From the NCBI GenBank assembly GCA_016930085.1, contig JAFGHO010000086.1, positions 1-48,636 of the forward strand: 48,636 bases of DNA, given 5' to 3'. Positions 18,101 through 24,903 of this stretch are shown here, in pieces. The translations under genes and the position numbers were made by a program. The DNA comes from Spirochaetales bacterium. Its GTDB lineage: Bacteria; Spirochaetota; Spirochaetia; SZUA-6; JAFGRV01. A model generated the notes under the pieces. The model was not told the origin of the DNA and searched no databases. It saw nothing but the letters and a program-made list of their open reading frames with translations. Position 1 is the first letter of the stretch. Every line of letters starts with the position of its first letter.

Positions 18101-18447
18101 CCGATTCCCGCGATCTTCCAGTCTTTTTTCACTGTTTCGGTTACCTTTATACGGGCTCGGATGATCAAGCTGCCGCAATACGGTGATGAGGAGGGATATG
18201 CGAAGGCTTTGCTTTTTTCCCTGAGAATGAACCCGTCCTTCCCCGGGAAGAAAAGCAGTCCCGTATATTCCCACATCCGGAGAAAGTCAAGATCTCCGGT
18301 AAAATCGGTCTTGATCTCATAGGCCGGAGCAAAGTCGGGAACGGTCAATGCCCGTGTGTTCTCTGTGTCACATGTTCTGGCGCCGGTCAGTGTCAGGAGG
18401 ACAAGACCGATGGCAGACAATGTCATAATGCAGTGAAAGCGATTCAT
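15130..18447 (-). CDS. Large exported glycoside hydrolase, clan GH-A, agarase-like
   Basis: The start at 18447 is supported by AAAGGAGAC upstream and by the lipoprotein-type signal that ends 'LTLTGARTC' (C26). The 1105-residue protein begins with a roughly 200-residue beta-sandwich-like region ('SLIIRARIKVTETVKKDW', 'GIGLYIDDDHYWQLAVV'), probably carbohydrate-binding. The catalytic TIM-barrel entry is 'DGIWWVVDPAGSAVFIIGTD', common in agarase-type enzymes. The likely acid/base is E418 in 'IGYFLDNELEW' and the likely nucleophile is E581 in 'FMITEWSF'. The last 400 residues are beta-rich accessory domains. The exact family (GH50-like, GH42-like or unassigned) cannot be fixed, nor can the substrate. 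Confidence 0.72.
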   Translation of the reverse strand: MNRFHCIMTLSAIGLVLLTLTGARTCDTENTRALTVPDFAPAYEIKTDFTGDLDFLRMWEYTGLLFFPGKDGFILREKSKAFAYPSSSPYCGSLIIRARIKVTETVKKDWKIAGIGLYIDDDHYWQLAVVEEPDVSGKKHFAELAEMYGGTWLSQYEKKTRLTALKEDRWFEWKYGRVYEFILMCSSEGITGYILDAKGTVKAHIAYRFDNEAVIYGRPAIVSEGFVTSCLYFEAAGGEPVSHRNDAPVPPPFQSRTESGIDGTATGFYHTERIDGIWWVVDPAGSAVFIIGTDHVSYNGMWCEALGYSPYRKNVEKRYENEDAWADSSARRLQSWGFNALGAGSSLSVRRRHLPYPVNLNIGTRFAEAFYITPKTTWTGFPDVFHPGFGPYCEQAAKKLCAPLCDDPWLIGYFLDNELEWHQWTGKGLFADTFSLPPDAPAKTALVSLFRDYYTDITLCNREWGLSLKGFDSLLSLRTAPEPVTEHARGLINDYIRLAAETYFSVTTAAIKKYDPHHMILGCRFAGRAPGIWNVAGEYCDIVSVNCYRTLDLETGKPVDGFEDDLSAWHEEAKKPFMITEWSFPALDAGLPCRHGAGQRVPTQTDRAFAFTSFQKYLFTVPFVVGSNYFMWVDQPASGISSVFPEDSNYGLLKETDEPHELLTEAASRLNPLVYEIHRGHTTDFAVEPVAAGSFSVTNRGGIEGKCTVFIYEEGEKRYEPLILSPGETKGVPAESPARRHPGFRYITCVAVPEQPLLETTAENNRAVMHAYLPGTPWHSRESGVRIPVCTVNGNAEGMKNIPVVADIGSTRTGASGTWKLLEGTVGTAIPADVLPVGDGYRLMFLIEDLPGYGKKDCYLYKREGGEPGNLLFPEKRDGVLIDNGVLRVEKISRQNGTIFDSIGMDKTMLGSLVPLVWQRTEEDRWVGTDITESVAVTEGKTATVMTIILANTHQWGKKYRICYRLSLFRGLPWFESRVLWIENTDTSAWFLKGYYHYALSFIGGDASGDDDVLDHWEDRETGYCYGVVPAGDAVTVRFWTDEEGNRHPDAYGEVLMNIPPGKRLAPDDAPVLVAGCRSGDWWKIKEEIKRLSGIKTIAEDEESR

Positions 18448-18559
18448 GCAGTCTCCTTTCGTCCGGCATGACTCGTTTCCTGTGGAGCCATACAGGGAGG
18501 TGAGGTTCTTCACGTGTTTTGTGCGGAAGATCCGGTACCGTTTTTCCCCTCCGGTGCCG

Positions 18560-19936
18560 TCAGTGTTCCGTATCCTCCGCCTTTTTTTGTGACCCGGGTC
18601 CCCCGTCCACCGGCGTGTCCGTCAGTGAAAGGCCGCCTTCGTCCCCGTCTGTTTCGGCAAGCGAGAGTCCTCCGCCGTCACCCTCCGCTTCCGGCAGCGA
18701 AAGCATCCCCGTCTCCTTTGGACCGATCCGTCGTTTGATGTTTCGCATCGCGTCCTTCGCTTTTTCCCTGACATACACCGGATGCATCATGTTTTTCGAA
18801 ATTGATTTTAGCGGGCCGACCGCCGCCGCGGTTCCCTTTTCTCCCAGGATTTCAATAACGCTTTCAAGCATGCCGCTTTCGCTGTTTTGAAGCAGGAGGA
18901 TCAAGAACTCGAGGCCGGTGTCCCCGCCGTACATTGCGATCAGGGCAACGAGTTTTTGTTTCTCCTGCAATGACGTACATTGAGGGTAACATGCGATCAC
19001 GGCATTCAGGCACGTTTTCCCTTCTTTTTCAAAAAGAAGTTCGACTGCCGTCGAGATATGATCTGCATGTATCGAAGATTGGGGACGAAGACGCTTTAGC
19101 GTGTCATAAATATATTCGACGCCCTCCCTGCCGAGTCTTTTCAGGGCAAAGAGGGCGACCTCTCTTGAGGGATCGAACAATACCCGTTTTAATACAGGTG
19201 ACAATATCGGATCGTCGGGAAATCGTTCGATCATCACCCGAAGACTGCGCAGCCGTACTCCGGGGACATCGTCGCAGCTGATATTGTTGATGAGCCGCGC
19301 CCTTAGGTTATCTTCTCTCATTACCCGTTTCGATAATCCGATAACGCCCTCGATCATTTCGATGACACTCGAGGGCGAATAATCGACGGGGAACATGTAA
19401 ATGGAAAATTCGGTTTTTTCCGGTGTGAAAACAAATCTGTTTGTGTTCCTGATAATCCTCATGAATAAATGCCGGGTATTACTGTCAAGGAAAGCGAGTA
19501 TTTCCGTATCGTTCAATCCCGTGACACCCAGCATCCCGTCGAAATCGGTATCTCCCGTACAGGCTGTGCTTTGCGGAGACGCCATCTTCCGGTACCCTCC
19601 GCCGTATTTGATGGTGCAATGATAGCGGGGTTTTGTTTGTTTCGGAGATTCGATGGTGACGAAGAAGTGTTGCTGTCGTTCATTAAAATTAATCTCGATG
19701 CCGAAGTTATCGATAGTTCCCGACAGCAGATTGTAATCCGCGTTTGGATACCGCAATCCGTAATGCTTTTTGATTTCCAGGAAGACATGTCGCGGTTTTT
19801 GTGAAGGCCGTTCCCGGGTGTGTCCGCCGGTACCCGTGAGAAGGTCATAAAACGAAGTTTTATGATCGGAATATTTGATCATAAAAAACGATACGATAAT
19901 GAATGTTATTACGCCCGCGATCAGAAAGACAAACAT
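18560..19936 (-). CDS. Membrane-anchored HEAT-repeat protein with a repetitive acidic tail
   Basis: The 458-residue protein has one N-terminal membrane segment (residues 2-20) followed by a cytoplasmic region. Residues about 200-400 hold HEAT/PBS-lyase-like helical repeats ('PGVRLRSLRVMIERF', 'REVALFALKRLGREG', 'VIEILGEKGTAAAVGPLKS'), a protein-binding scaffold. The final 50 residues contain three tandem short units of the form GxLSLxExxGDxG. No enzymatic motif is seen. The large glycosidase gene lies 112 nt downstream on the same strand. A palindromic motif sits over the predicted promoter. Confidence 0.7.
   Translation of the reverse strand: MFVFLIAGVITFIIVSFFMIKYSDHKTSFYDLLTGTGGHTRERPSQKPRHVFLEIKKHYGLRYPNADYNLLSGTIDNFGIEINFNERQQHFFVTIESPKQTKPRYHCTIKYGGGYRKMASPQSTACTGDTDFDGMLGVTGLNDTEILAFLDSNTRHLFMRIIRNTNRFVFTPEKTEFSIYMFPVDYSPSSVIEMIEGVIGLSKRVMREDNLRARLINNISCDDVPGVRLRSLRVMIERFPDDPILSPVLKRVLFDPSREVALFALKRLGREGVEYIYDTLKRLRPQSSIHADHISTAVELLFEKEGKTCLNAVIACYPQCTSLQEKQKLVALIAMYGGDTGLEFLILLLQNSESGMLESVIEILGEKGTAAAVGPLKSISKNMMHPVYVREKAKDAMRNIKRRIGPKETGMLSLPEAEGDGGGLSLAETDGDEGGLSLTDTPVDGGPGSQKKAEDTEH
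18599..18709 (-). repeat. Three tandem 'GLSL' repeats in the HEAT-protein tail
   Basis: Residues 410-446 read GMLSLPEAEGDGG, GLSLAETDGDEG, GLSLTDTPVDGG: three units of 12-13 residues. They are acidic and glycine-rich, so probably disordered; a binding-motif array is a guess. Confidence 0.7.
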
Positions 19937-20013
19937 ATCATGTATTGATAAGTGTAGTATAGATATGGGTGAAAAGACAATGAATTGGAGCGGAAACCTT
20001 CTGAAATATTTCC

Positions 20014-20044
20014 ATTATAAGCATTAATACGACAATTGTCGTAT
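20014..20044 (-). promoter_or_regulatory. Predicted promoter of the HEAT-protein gene overlapped by an 18-bp perfect palindrome
   Basis: On the minus strand a TATAAT -10 box occupies 20014-20019. The -35 position (ACGACA, 17-nt spacing) falls inside the perfect palindrome ATACGACAATTGTCGTAT at 20027-20044. A protein bound to this palindrome would block the promoter. This is the most complete copy of the recurring TACGACAATTGT motif. Confidence 0.5.
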
Positions 20045-20079
20045 ACGGATTCCCGCAGGAAAAAAATCCTCGAAAATGA

Positions 20080-21003
20080 TTACCTGCCGCGACCGAATAT
20101 CATCTCCCTGAAAGCGGCGTAAACCGGTGCAATCCTTATCTTCACGGTATCGATCGCGTCCGGGATTTTTCTCATGATCAGTTTGTCGCTTCTGCTTCCA
20201 TTGCCGTTTTTGACAAGGGGGATGAGTCCTTCGACCATACACCCGGCTTCAGAGGCGATACCGATCGAATCAGGGGCATCGGAGCCGGAAAGATCGATGA
20301 CGACAAAACCGTAGTTGAAACCGGCGGAGGCCCGCATTTTTTCAGCATAGTAGAGGTGTTTATCGACATCGGCCTTTATACCGGAACGATCCCCGCCGTG
20401 CCCGCCGTCCGTGTCAATGACTCGTTTGAGTCCGAACGATTCATAAATCATCTTTGCAAGCGGTTCATGTGAGGGTGGGAGAAAGACCGTTTCCGCCCCG
20501 GTCAGAGACGCGGCGAAGTCCTTGCTGATATTCATAAGCATGAGGACCGTTGTGCTCTGGCCCTCTCCGGTGAAATCGGGGGCGAGTCCCCGGAAGAGAC
20601 CGACCGGTTTCAAATTGAAATTCCGCAAGGCGCGCTGTGAATAATCGATTTCGGTGGTGCAATCGGCGGTGACAAACGACGGATTTTTCGCCCTGATGAT
20701 ACTGCTGATCTCAGCAAGGATGATCTTGGATATTCCCTGATGCTGGAACGCTTTGTGCACACAAAGCCGGGAGATCTCGCAGGCGCTGTCCTCATACGAC
20801 AGGAAAGGATATTCCGGTTTTCTTACCTGGCCGAAACCGACGGCTTTTCCGTTGTGGTAGAGGAGGAGTGAGGTGATATCCACATTCTCGATATCCCGCT
20901 GGATCGTGTCCTTGAACAGATAAGGATGACCCGCCTTGTACACGTTGCAGAAAAGTGCGCGGATATCATCCGCGTCCCCCATGATCGCTTTTTTTATATT
21001 CAT
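20080..21003 (-). CDS. GNAT-family acetyltransferase with an extra C-terminal domain
   Basis: Residues 1 to about 150 form a GNAT domain that should transfer an acyl group from acyl-CoA to an amine. It has 'AVGFGQVRKPE' and the conserved 'CEISRLCVHKAFQHQGISKIIL' region, where 'QHQGIS' is the CoA-binding loop. The substrate is unknown. The remaining 150 residues ('LPPSHEPLAKMIYESFGLKRVID') do not resemble a second GNAT core that I can name. The gene lies 44 nt downstream of the histidine phosphatase on the same strand, so the two are probably co-transcribed. Confidence 0.78.
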   Translation of the reverse strand: MNIKKAIMGDADDIRALFCNVYKAGHPYLFKDTIQRDIENVDITSLLLYHNGKAVGFGQVRKPEYPFLSYEDSACEISRLCVHKAFQHQGISKIILAEISSIIRAKNPSFVTADCTTEIDYSQRALRNFNLKPVGLFRGLAPDFTGEGQSTTVLMLMNISKDFAASLTGAETVFLPPSHEPLAKMIYESFGLKRVIDTDGGHGGDRSGIKADVDKHLYYAEKMRASAGFNYGFVVIDLSGSDAPDSIGIASEAGCMVEGLIPLVKNGNGSRSDKLIMRKIPDAIDTVKIRIAPVYAAFREMIFGRGR

Positions 21004-21047
21004 GATCCATCCTATCCGGTTTTACGGCCAGACGCAAGGGATGCAAC

Positions 21048-21677
21048 CTAAAAATCATCCAGTGCGGCAATACCTGCAAGGTGCCCGGTTTCTCCCCAGC
21101 TTTCGAGCCGCCATGTCCCGTCCGTTACCGAAAAACGGTTGATGCTCCCATTGACAAGGGAAAACTGCCGGTTCGAGGTAAGCGGGATCGAGAGAACGAA
21201 CCGTATGAGACTGTCGAGCGACCCGCCGTGGGTGACGACCAGGATATTTTTCCCTTCGTGCGATGAGGCGATCGATCGAAAGCACGCGGTGATCCGCTCG
21301 TGCCGCTGCCTGACGCTTTCGCCCCCAGGAATGACATACGAGGTATCGTGGGATCTGAACGACGCATACGCTTCCGCGTGTTTTTCCCTGAACTCCTCCA
21401 TGGTCAGCCCCTGCATGATGCCGAGGTGGCGCTCCCGAAGGCCCTTTTCGGCGGTAACGGCAAGCCCTGCGGCTTCTCCGATAATTTTAGCGGTTTGTAC
21501 GGCCCGTCCGAGATCACTCGCTATAAGCACATCATAGACCGGTTTCAGCCAGGCCGCGATCGCGAGGGCTTGTTCGATCCCGGTTTCCGAAAGCGGGCTG
21601 TCGTCATGCCCCTGCTGTTTGCCTTTTCTGTTCCATTCCGTCTCCCCGTGACGGATAACGGTCAGTGTGGTTATCAT
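21048..21677 (-). CDS. Histidine phosphatase, phosphoglycerate mutase-like family
   Basis: The 209-residue enzyme shows the phosphohistidine motif R9-H10-G11-E12 ('VIRHGETEWN'), the 'DSPLSETGIEQA' segment, 'ASDLGRAVQTA' and the second histidine in 'VVTHGGSLD'. This is the cofactor-dependent mutase/phosphatase superfamily in the style of CobC, GpmB or PhoE. It is too short for a classical mutase and is most likely a small-molecule phosphatase. A strong GGAGG site precedes the ATG. The acetyltransferase gene follows. Confidence 0.88.
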   Translation of the reverse strand: MITTLTVIRHGETEWNRKGKQQGHDDSPLSETGIEQALAIAAWLKPVYDVLIASDLGRAVQTAKIIGEAAGLAVTAEKGLRERHLGIMQGLTMEEFREKHAEAYASFRSHDTSYVIPGGESVRQRHERITACFRSIASSHEGKNILVVTHGGSLDSLIRFVLSIPLTSNRQFSLVNGSINRFSVTDGTWRLESWGETGHLAGIAALDDF

Positions 21678-21898
21678 AGGGCCTCCTCCCCGGTCGATAC
21701 CGATCCATTATCATAGTGAAAATATATCGATAATGAAAGGCTTATGCACACTTCATTTACCTGTTTGACTGTATTTTCTGGAAAAAAATAAACAATGATT
21801 ATTTATTTAGTTATTAAAAAAATAAGACTTATTTACGCACTCCATTTTATTTGCCTTCACTCATGCAAGGATTACATAGTAGAAGCGTTAACAATAAT

Positions 21899-22345
21899 CT
21901 AATGTCCGAATATTTTCCGCGCAATTTTTTTGTTTTGTATTTCGGCATATAATGAAGGAATTAACAGTTGATAAGCCTTTGAGAGTATAACGCAAACGAT
22001 ACCGGTACCCGCCAGTAAATTGATTGTATCTGTATCGAGATATATCATGCGGAAAGAATCGGCTGCATATATGAATAACAAAAAGCCGAAACCGATAGTG
22101 TCGCCTAAAAAACCGATGGTGCCCGATAAATAGTCTGCTTGCGCAAAAGACCCGGACCCGAAACCGATAATGCCGTTCATCAATGTCGGAAAAACACAGT
22201 CCATTTTCAGCGTCGAATACAATAACAGCTTCTCATTCATCGTCAAAGCATCAATTTGTAAGGTTTCGAGAAAATCGGCATTTTGTGCTTGTATTGAAAC
22301 TGTAAAAGTTAGTAGAAACAAAACGGTTACTATACACTTTTTCAT
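21899..22345 (-). CDS. P13-like small membrane protein
   Basis: The start at 22345 has a GGGGAGG site and a signal peptide (MKKCIVTVLFLLTFTVSIQAQ); the frame extends further upstream but with no start features. The 148-residue product has helical membrane segments around 'MNGIIGFGSGSFAQADY' and 'GDTIGFGFLLFIY'. This glycine-rich pattern ('GFGSGSFxQxD') recalls the P13 porin family known from Borrelia and found in other spirochaetes. Homology is judged by eye only. The gene stands alone in AT-rich surroundings. Confidence 0.6.
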   Translation of the reverse strand: MKKCIVTVLFLLTFTVSIQAQNADFLETLQIDALTMNEKLLLYSTLKMDCVFPTLMNGIIGFGSGSFAQADYLSGTIGFLGDTIGFGFLLFIYAADSFRMIYLDTDTINLLAGTGIVCVILSKAYQLLIPSLYAEIQNKKIARKIFGH

Positions 22346-22525
22346 ATCGACCTCCCCGTAATTGTCATAGAAAAGGAAAGAATGACACAGACTTACCGGG
22401 ATAATTTTGTATATACAATCTGAATTTGTCAATACCAAACAGTAACTTAAAAACGAATGACAATGAAACATTTAATTTCTCAAATAACAATACGATGCCA
22501 AGGGATGTATAGAGATTCAACTACA

Positions 22526-22584
22526 AATTTTGTCCATTATAATTCCATTTTGAGTCTAAAAATGGAATTATAATGGACAAAATT
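22526..22584. repeat. 26-bp perfect inverted repeat with a 7-nt loop
   Basis: Arms at 22526-22551 and 22559-22584 are exact reverse complements, separated by GAGTCTA. The arms are AT-rich and no T-run follows on either strand. The position between divergent genes argues against a simple terminator. A small palindromic mobile repeat or a structured RNA/operator is possible. Confidence 0.85.
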
Positions 22585-22651
22585 CATTACAAAAAATATT
22601 TTTGTATCATGCCGTGGATTTATTATAATAATGACATCCGCTCGAATCCGA

Positions 22652-22679
22652 TTGACAATCACTCCCCGTTCCATATGAT
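22652..22679 (+). promoter_or_regulatory. Sigma70-type promoter of the SPFH gene pair
   Basis: TTGACA (22652-22657), 16 nt, TATGAT (22674-22679). The first gene starts at 22704 behind an AGAGGAGG site. Confidence 0.65.
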
Positions 22680-22703
22680 TTAATGGCAGAGGAGGATTAT
22701 CGT

Positions 22704-23762
22704 ATGGATGTAAAAAATATCGATATAAAAACAAAGGCAAAACAATTTTTGGCGGCCGCGAAAAAACCTTTGCTGATCGCGGGGATCGCAATCGTCGTCT
22801 TCATTATCACCTTCCATTCCTGTTTCGTGTATATAAAGCCGAACGAATACGGTATCAAACAGGTGAATGTCGGCGTCAAGACGGGTATTCTCGATACCGT
22901 ATACACGACCGGCTTTCATTTCATCATGCCGTTCGGGCTTCATATCATGCATACCTTCCCCCGCAATATCCAGGTCTTCGAACTGACCAACTATGCGACA
23001 TCGGCATCCGAGCACGCGCTTATGGAAAAAGCGGCGCATATCCAGACCTCGGACGGGTTTTTCGTGGACGTGGACGTGAGTATTCTCTACCGTATTACCG
23101 AACCATATAAAACCATCAAGACCATCGGTCCGGGCAGACTTTATGAGATCAACGGAATCATTCCAAAGGTCGAGCCCAAACTCAAGGAGGCACTCGGCGA
23201 GCTTACGACGGAAGAGTTTTTCAACAGCCCGCTCAGGGTCGAAAAGGCGGAAAAGGCAAAGGAGCTTCTCAACGGGGAACTGAATCCCAAGGGAATCACG
23301 GTCGAGAATGTTCTCATCCGGTATTTCAAGTATTCGGACGAGATCCAAAGGAATATCGAGGAGAAAAAACTGAAGGACCAGCTTGTTTTCACCAACCAGT
23401 CAAAGGCCAAGGCGGCCGCGGAAGATGCGATTCTCTCCAAGGTCACCCAGGAAGGGGAGGCCGACATCAAGGTGAAACTCGAAGAGGGGAACGCCTATGT
23501 GGTCAAACAAAAGGCGGAAATGGATCTCTATGTCCGGACAAAACATGCCGATGCCGATCTTCTCGTCAAACTTGCCGAGGCGAGAAAAACCGAGTTGATC
23601 AATCAGGCATATCAGCGCCGGGGTTCGGACAAACTCGTGGGTATCGAGATGGCAAAGGTATATGCCGGCCTCGAGGTCATCATGCTTACATCGAGCGGGA
23701 GGTACGGTATTAATCCCCTCGATCTCGAGGCGACCCTCAGAATGTTCGGGATCAGGGAATGA
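22704..23762 (+). CDS. SPFH/band-7 membrane protein (first of a pair)
   Basis: The start at 22704 is set by AGAGGAGG 8 nt upstream; an in-frame ATG at 22683 lacks a site. The 352-residue protein has one membrane segment (about residues 20-35) followed by a band-7 domain ('IKPNEYGIKQVNVG', 'TTGFHFIMPFG'). A charged helical region ends in 'VKLAEARKTELINQAY', as in HflK/HflC and prohibitins. Such proteins form large rings on the membrane surface and control proteases or membrane domains. The next gene is a paralogue 17 nt away, giving an HflK/HflC-like pair. No FtsH gene is in the window. Confidence 0.82.
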   Translation: MDVKNIDIKTKAKQFLAAAKKPLLIAGIAIVVFIITFHSCFVYIKPNEYGIKQVNVGVKTGILDTVYTTGFHFIMPFGLHIMHTFPRNIQVFELTNYATSASEHALMEKAAHIQTSDGFFVDVDVSILYRITEPYKTIKTIGPGRLYEINGIIPKVEPKLKEALGELTTEEFFNSPLRVEKAEKAKELLNGELNPKGITVENVLIRYFKYSDEIQRNIEEKKLKDQLVFTNQSKAKAAAEDAILSKVTQEGEADIKVKLEEGNAYVVKQKAEMDLYVRTKHADADLLVKLAEARKTELINQAYQRRGSDKLVGIEMAKVYAGLEVIMLTSSGRYGINPLDLEATLRMFGIRE

Positions 23763-23779
23763 GGGAAAGGAGTAAACCG

Positions 23780-24823
23780 ATGAAAATTAATAAACCAGTG
23801 ATGATCACGCTTGGAATTATCGCCGCGGCCGTTTTGATGCTGTGTCTTTTCGCGCCCCACCAGACCGGGACGACGGAAGTGGGGGTCAGGGTCGTCAAAT
23901 GGTCGCCCTTTGAAGAATCCGGAGTCATTCATACGATTTACGGACCCGGCGCCACCTATTTTTTTCCGGTGTTCATCAATGAATGGTATACCTTCGACAC
24001 CAAACTCATGAACATGGAAATGACCGCGACCCTCTACCAGGGCGCGAGGACCGGGGGTGACGACCTGCTTTTCAAGACCATCGACGGAAACGACATCAGT
24101 CTGGACGTGATCATCGCCTACCGGATCGATCCCGAAATGGCGCCGTTCATTCTCATGAATATCGCCAGGGGCAACAGAAACCTCGAAGAAAATATCGTGC
24201 GCACGCTGACCAGGAATATCACCCGCGATGTGTTCGGCGAACTCAAGACGGAAGACTTTTATGTCGCCGAAAAAAGGACGGAAAAGGCGGAAGCGGCCAA
24301 AAGGATTTTGAATGATTTTTTGAATCCGTATGGTGTCATCGTCGAAAGCGTCCTCCCCAAGGATTACCGTTTCAATCCCGAATATCAGCAGGCGATAGAG
24401 GAAAAAAAGGTCGCCGACCAGATTGCCGAACGCCTCAAGTCCGAAACAAATGCGACGGTCGAGGAGTATAAACAGCGGCTGGAGGCCGCCCAGGGTGAGG
24501 TGAACAAGATGGTGGCCGATGTCGACGGCGAGTACGAGAAGTCGAAGATCGCGGCGGACGCCTACTACGAGCAGCAGAAAAAAATCGCCCGCGCCATCGA
24601 GGCTGAGGGGATCGCGGAGGCTAAAGGGATCGAGAAAATGGTTTCAGCACTGAACTCGGCTGGCGGGAAAACCATGGTAAAGATGAAACTCGCGGAGGCT
24701 TTGGCCGGAAAGACGATCTATCTACTTCCTTTCGGAGAAGGCGGGGGTATCGACTTGAAAACGACGGATGTCAATGACCTCCTGAAAACATACGGGCTGA
24801 AAAAGATGGAAGAAGGGAAGTAA
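23780..24823 (+). CDS. SPFH/band-7 membrane protein (second of a pair)
   Basis: The start at 23780 has a GGAG site; an earlier in-frame codon at 23759 overlaps the previous gene. The 347-residue protein has a membrane segment (residues 10-25), a band-7 domain ('TTEVGVRVVKWSPF', 'GPGATYFFPVF') and a long coiled-coil ('TVEEYKQRLEAAQGEVNKM'). The Ala/Glu-rich end 'IARAIEAEGIAEAKGIEKM' is typical of prohibitin-like ring formers. It is co-transcribed with the preceding paralogue and very likely forms a mixed ring with it. Its stop is 80 nt from the convergent VWA gene. Confidence 0.82.
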   Translation: MKINKPVMITLGIIAAAVLMLCLFAPHQTGTTEVGVRVVKWSPFEESGVIHTIYGPGATYFFPVFINEWYTFDTKLMNMEMTATLYQGARTGGDDLLFKTIDGNDISLDVIIAYRIDPEMAPFILMNIARGNRNLEENIVRTLTRNITRDVFGELKTEDFYVAEKRTEKAEAAKRILNDFLNPYGVIVESVLPKDYRFNPEYQQAIEEKKVADQIAERLKSETNATVEEYKQRLEAAQGEVNKMVADVDGEYEKSKIAADAYYEQQKKIARAIEAEGIAEAKGIEKMVSALNSAGGKTMVKMKLAEALAGKTIYLLPFGEGGGIDLKTTDVNDLLKTYGLKKMEEGK

Positions 24824-24903
24824 CCGGGATGAAGGTATGGCAACAGGAAACCGTTACAGGTATTGCGGCAAACTCCACGTATGCATCATAAAGAAGGAAC
24901 CGG

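Larger units (their letters stand above)
22346..22703. other. Divergent intergenic region holding a hairpin and a promoter
   Basis: The gap between the P13-like gene and the first SPFH gene is AT-rich. It contains a long perfect inverted repeat (22526-22584) and a sigma70-type promoter (22652-22679) for the SPFH genes. I see no coding remnant. Confidence 0.6.
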
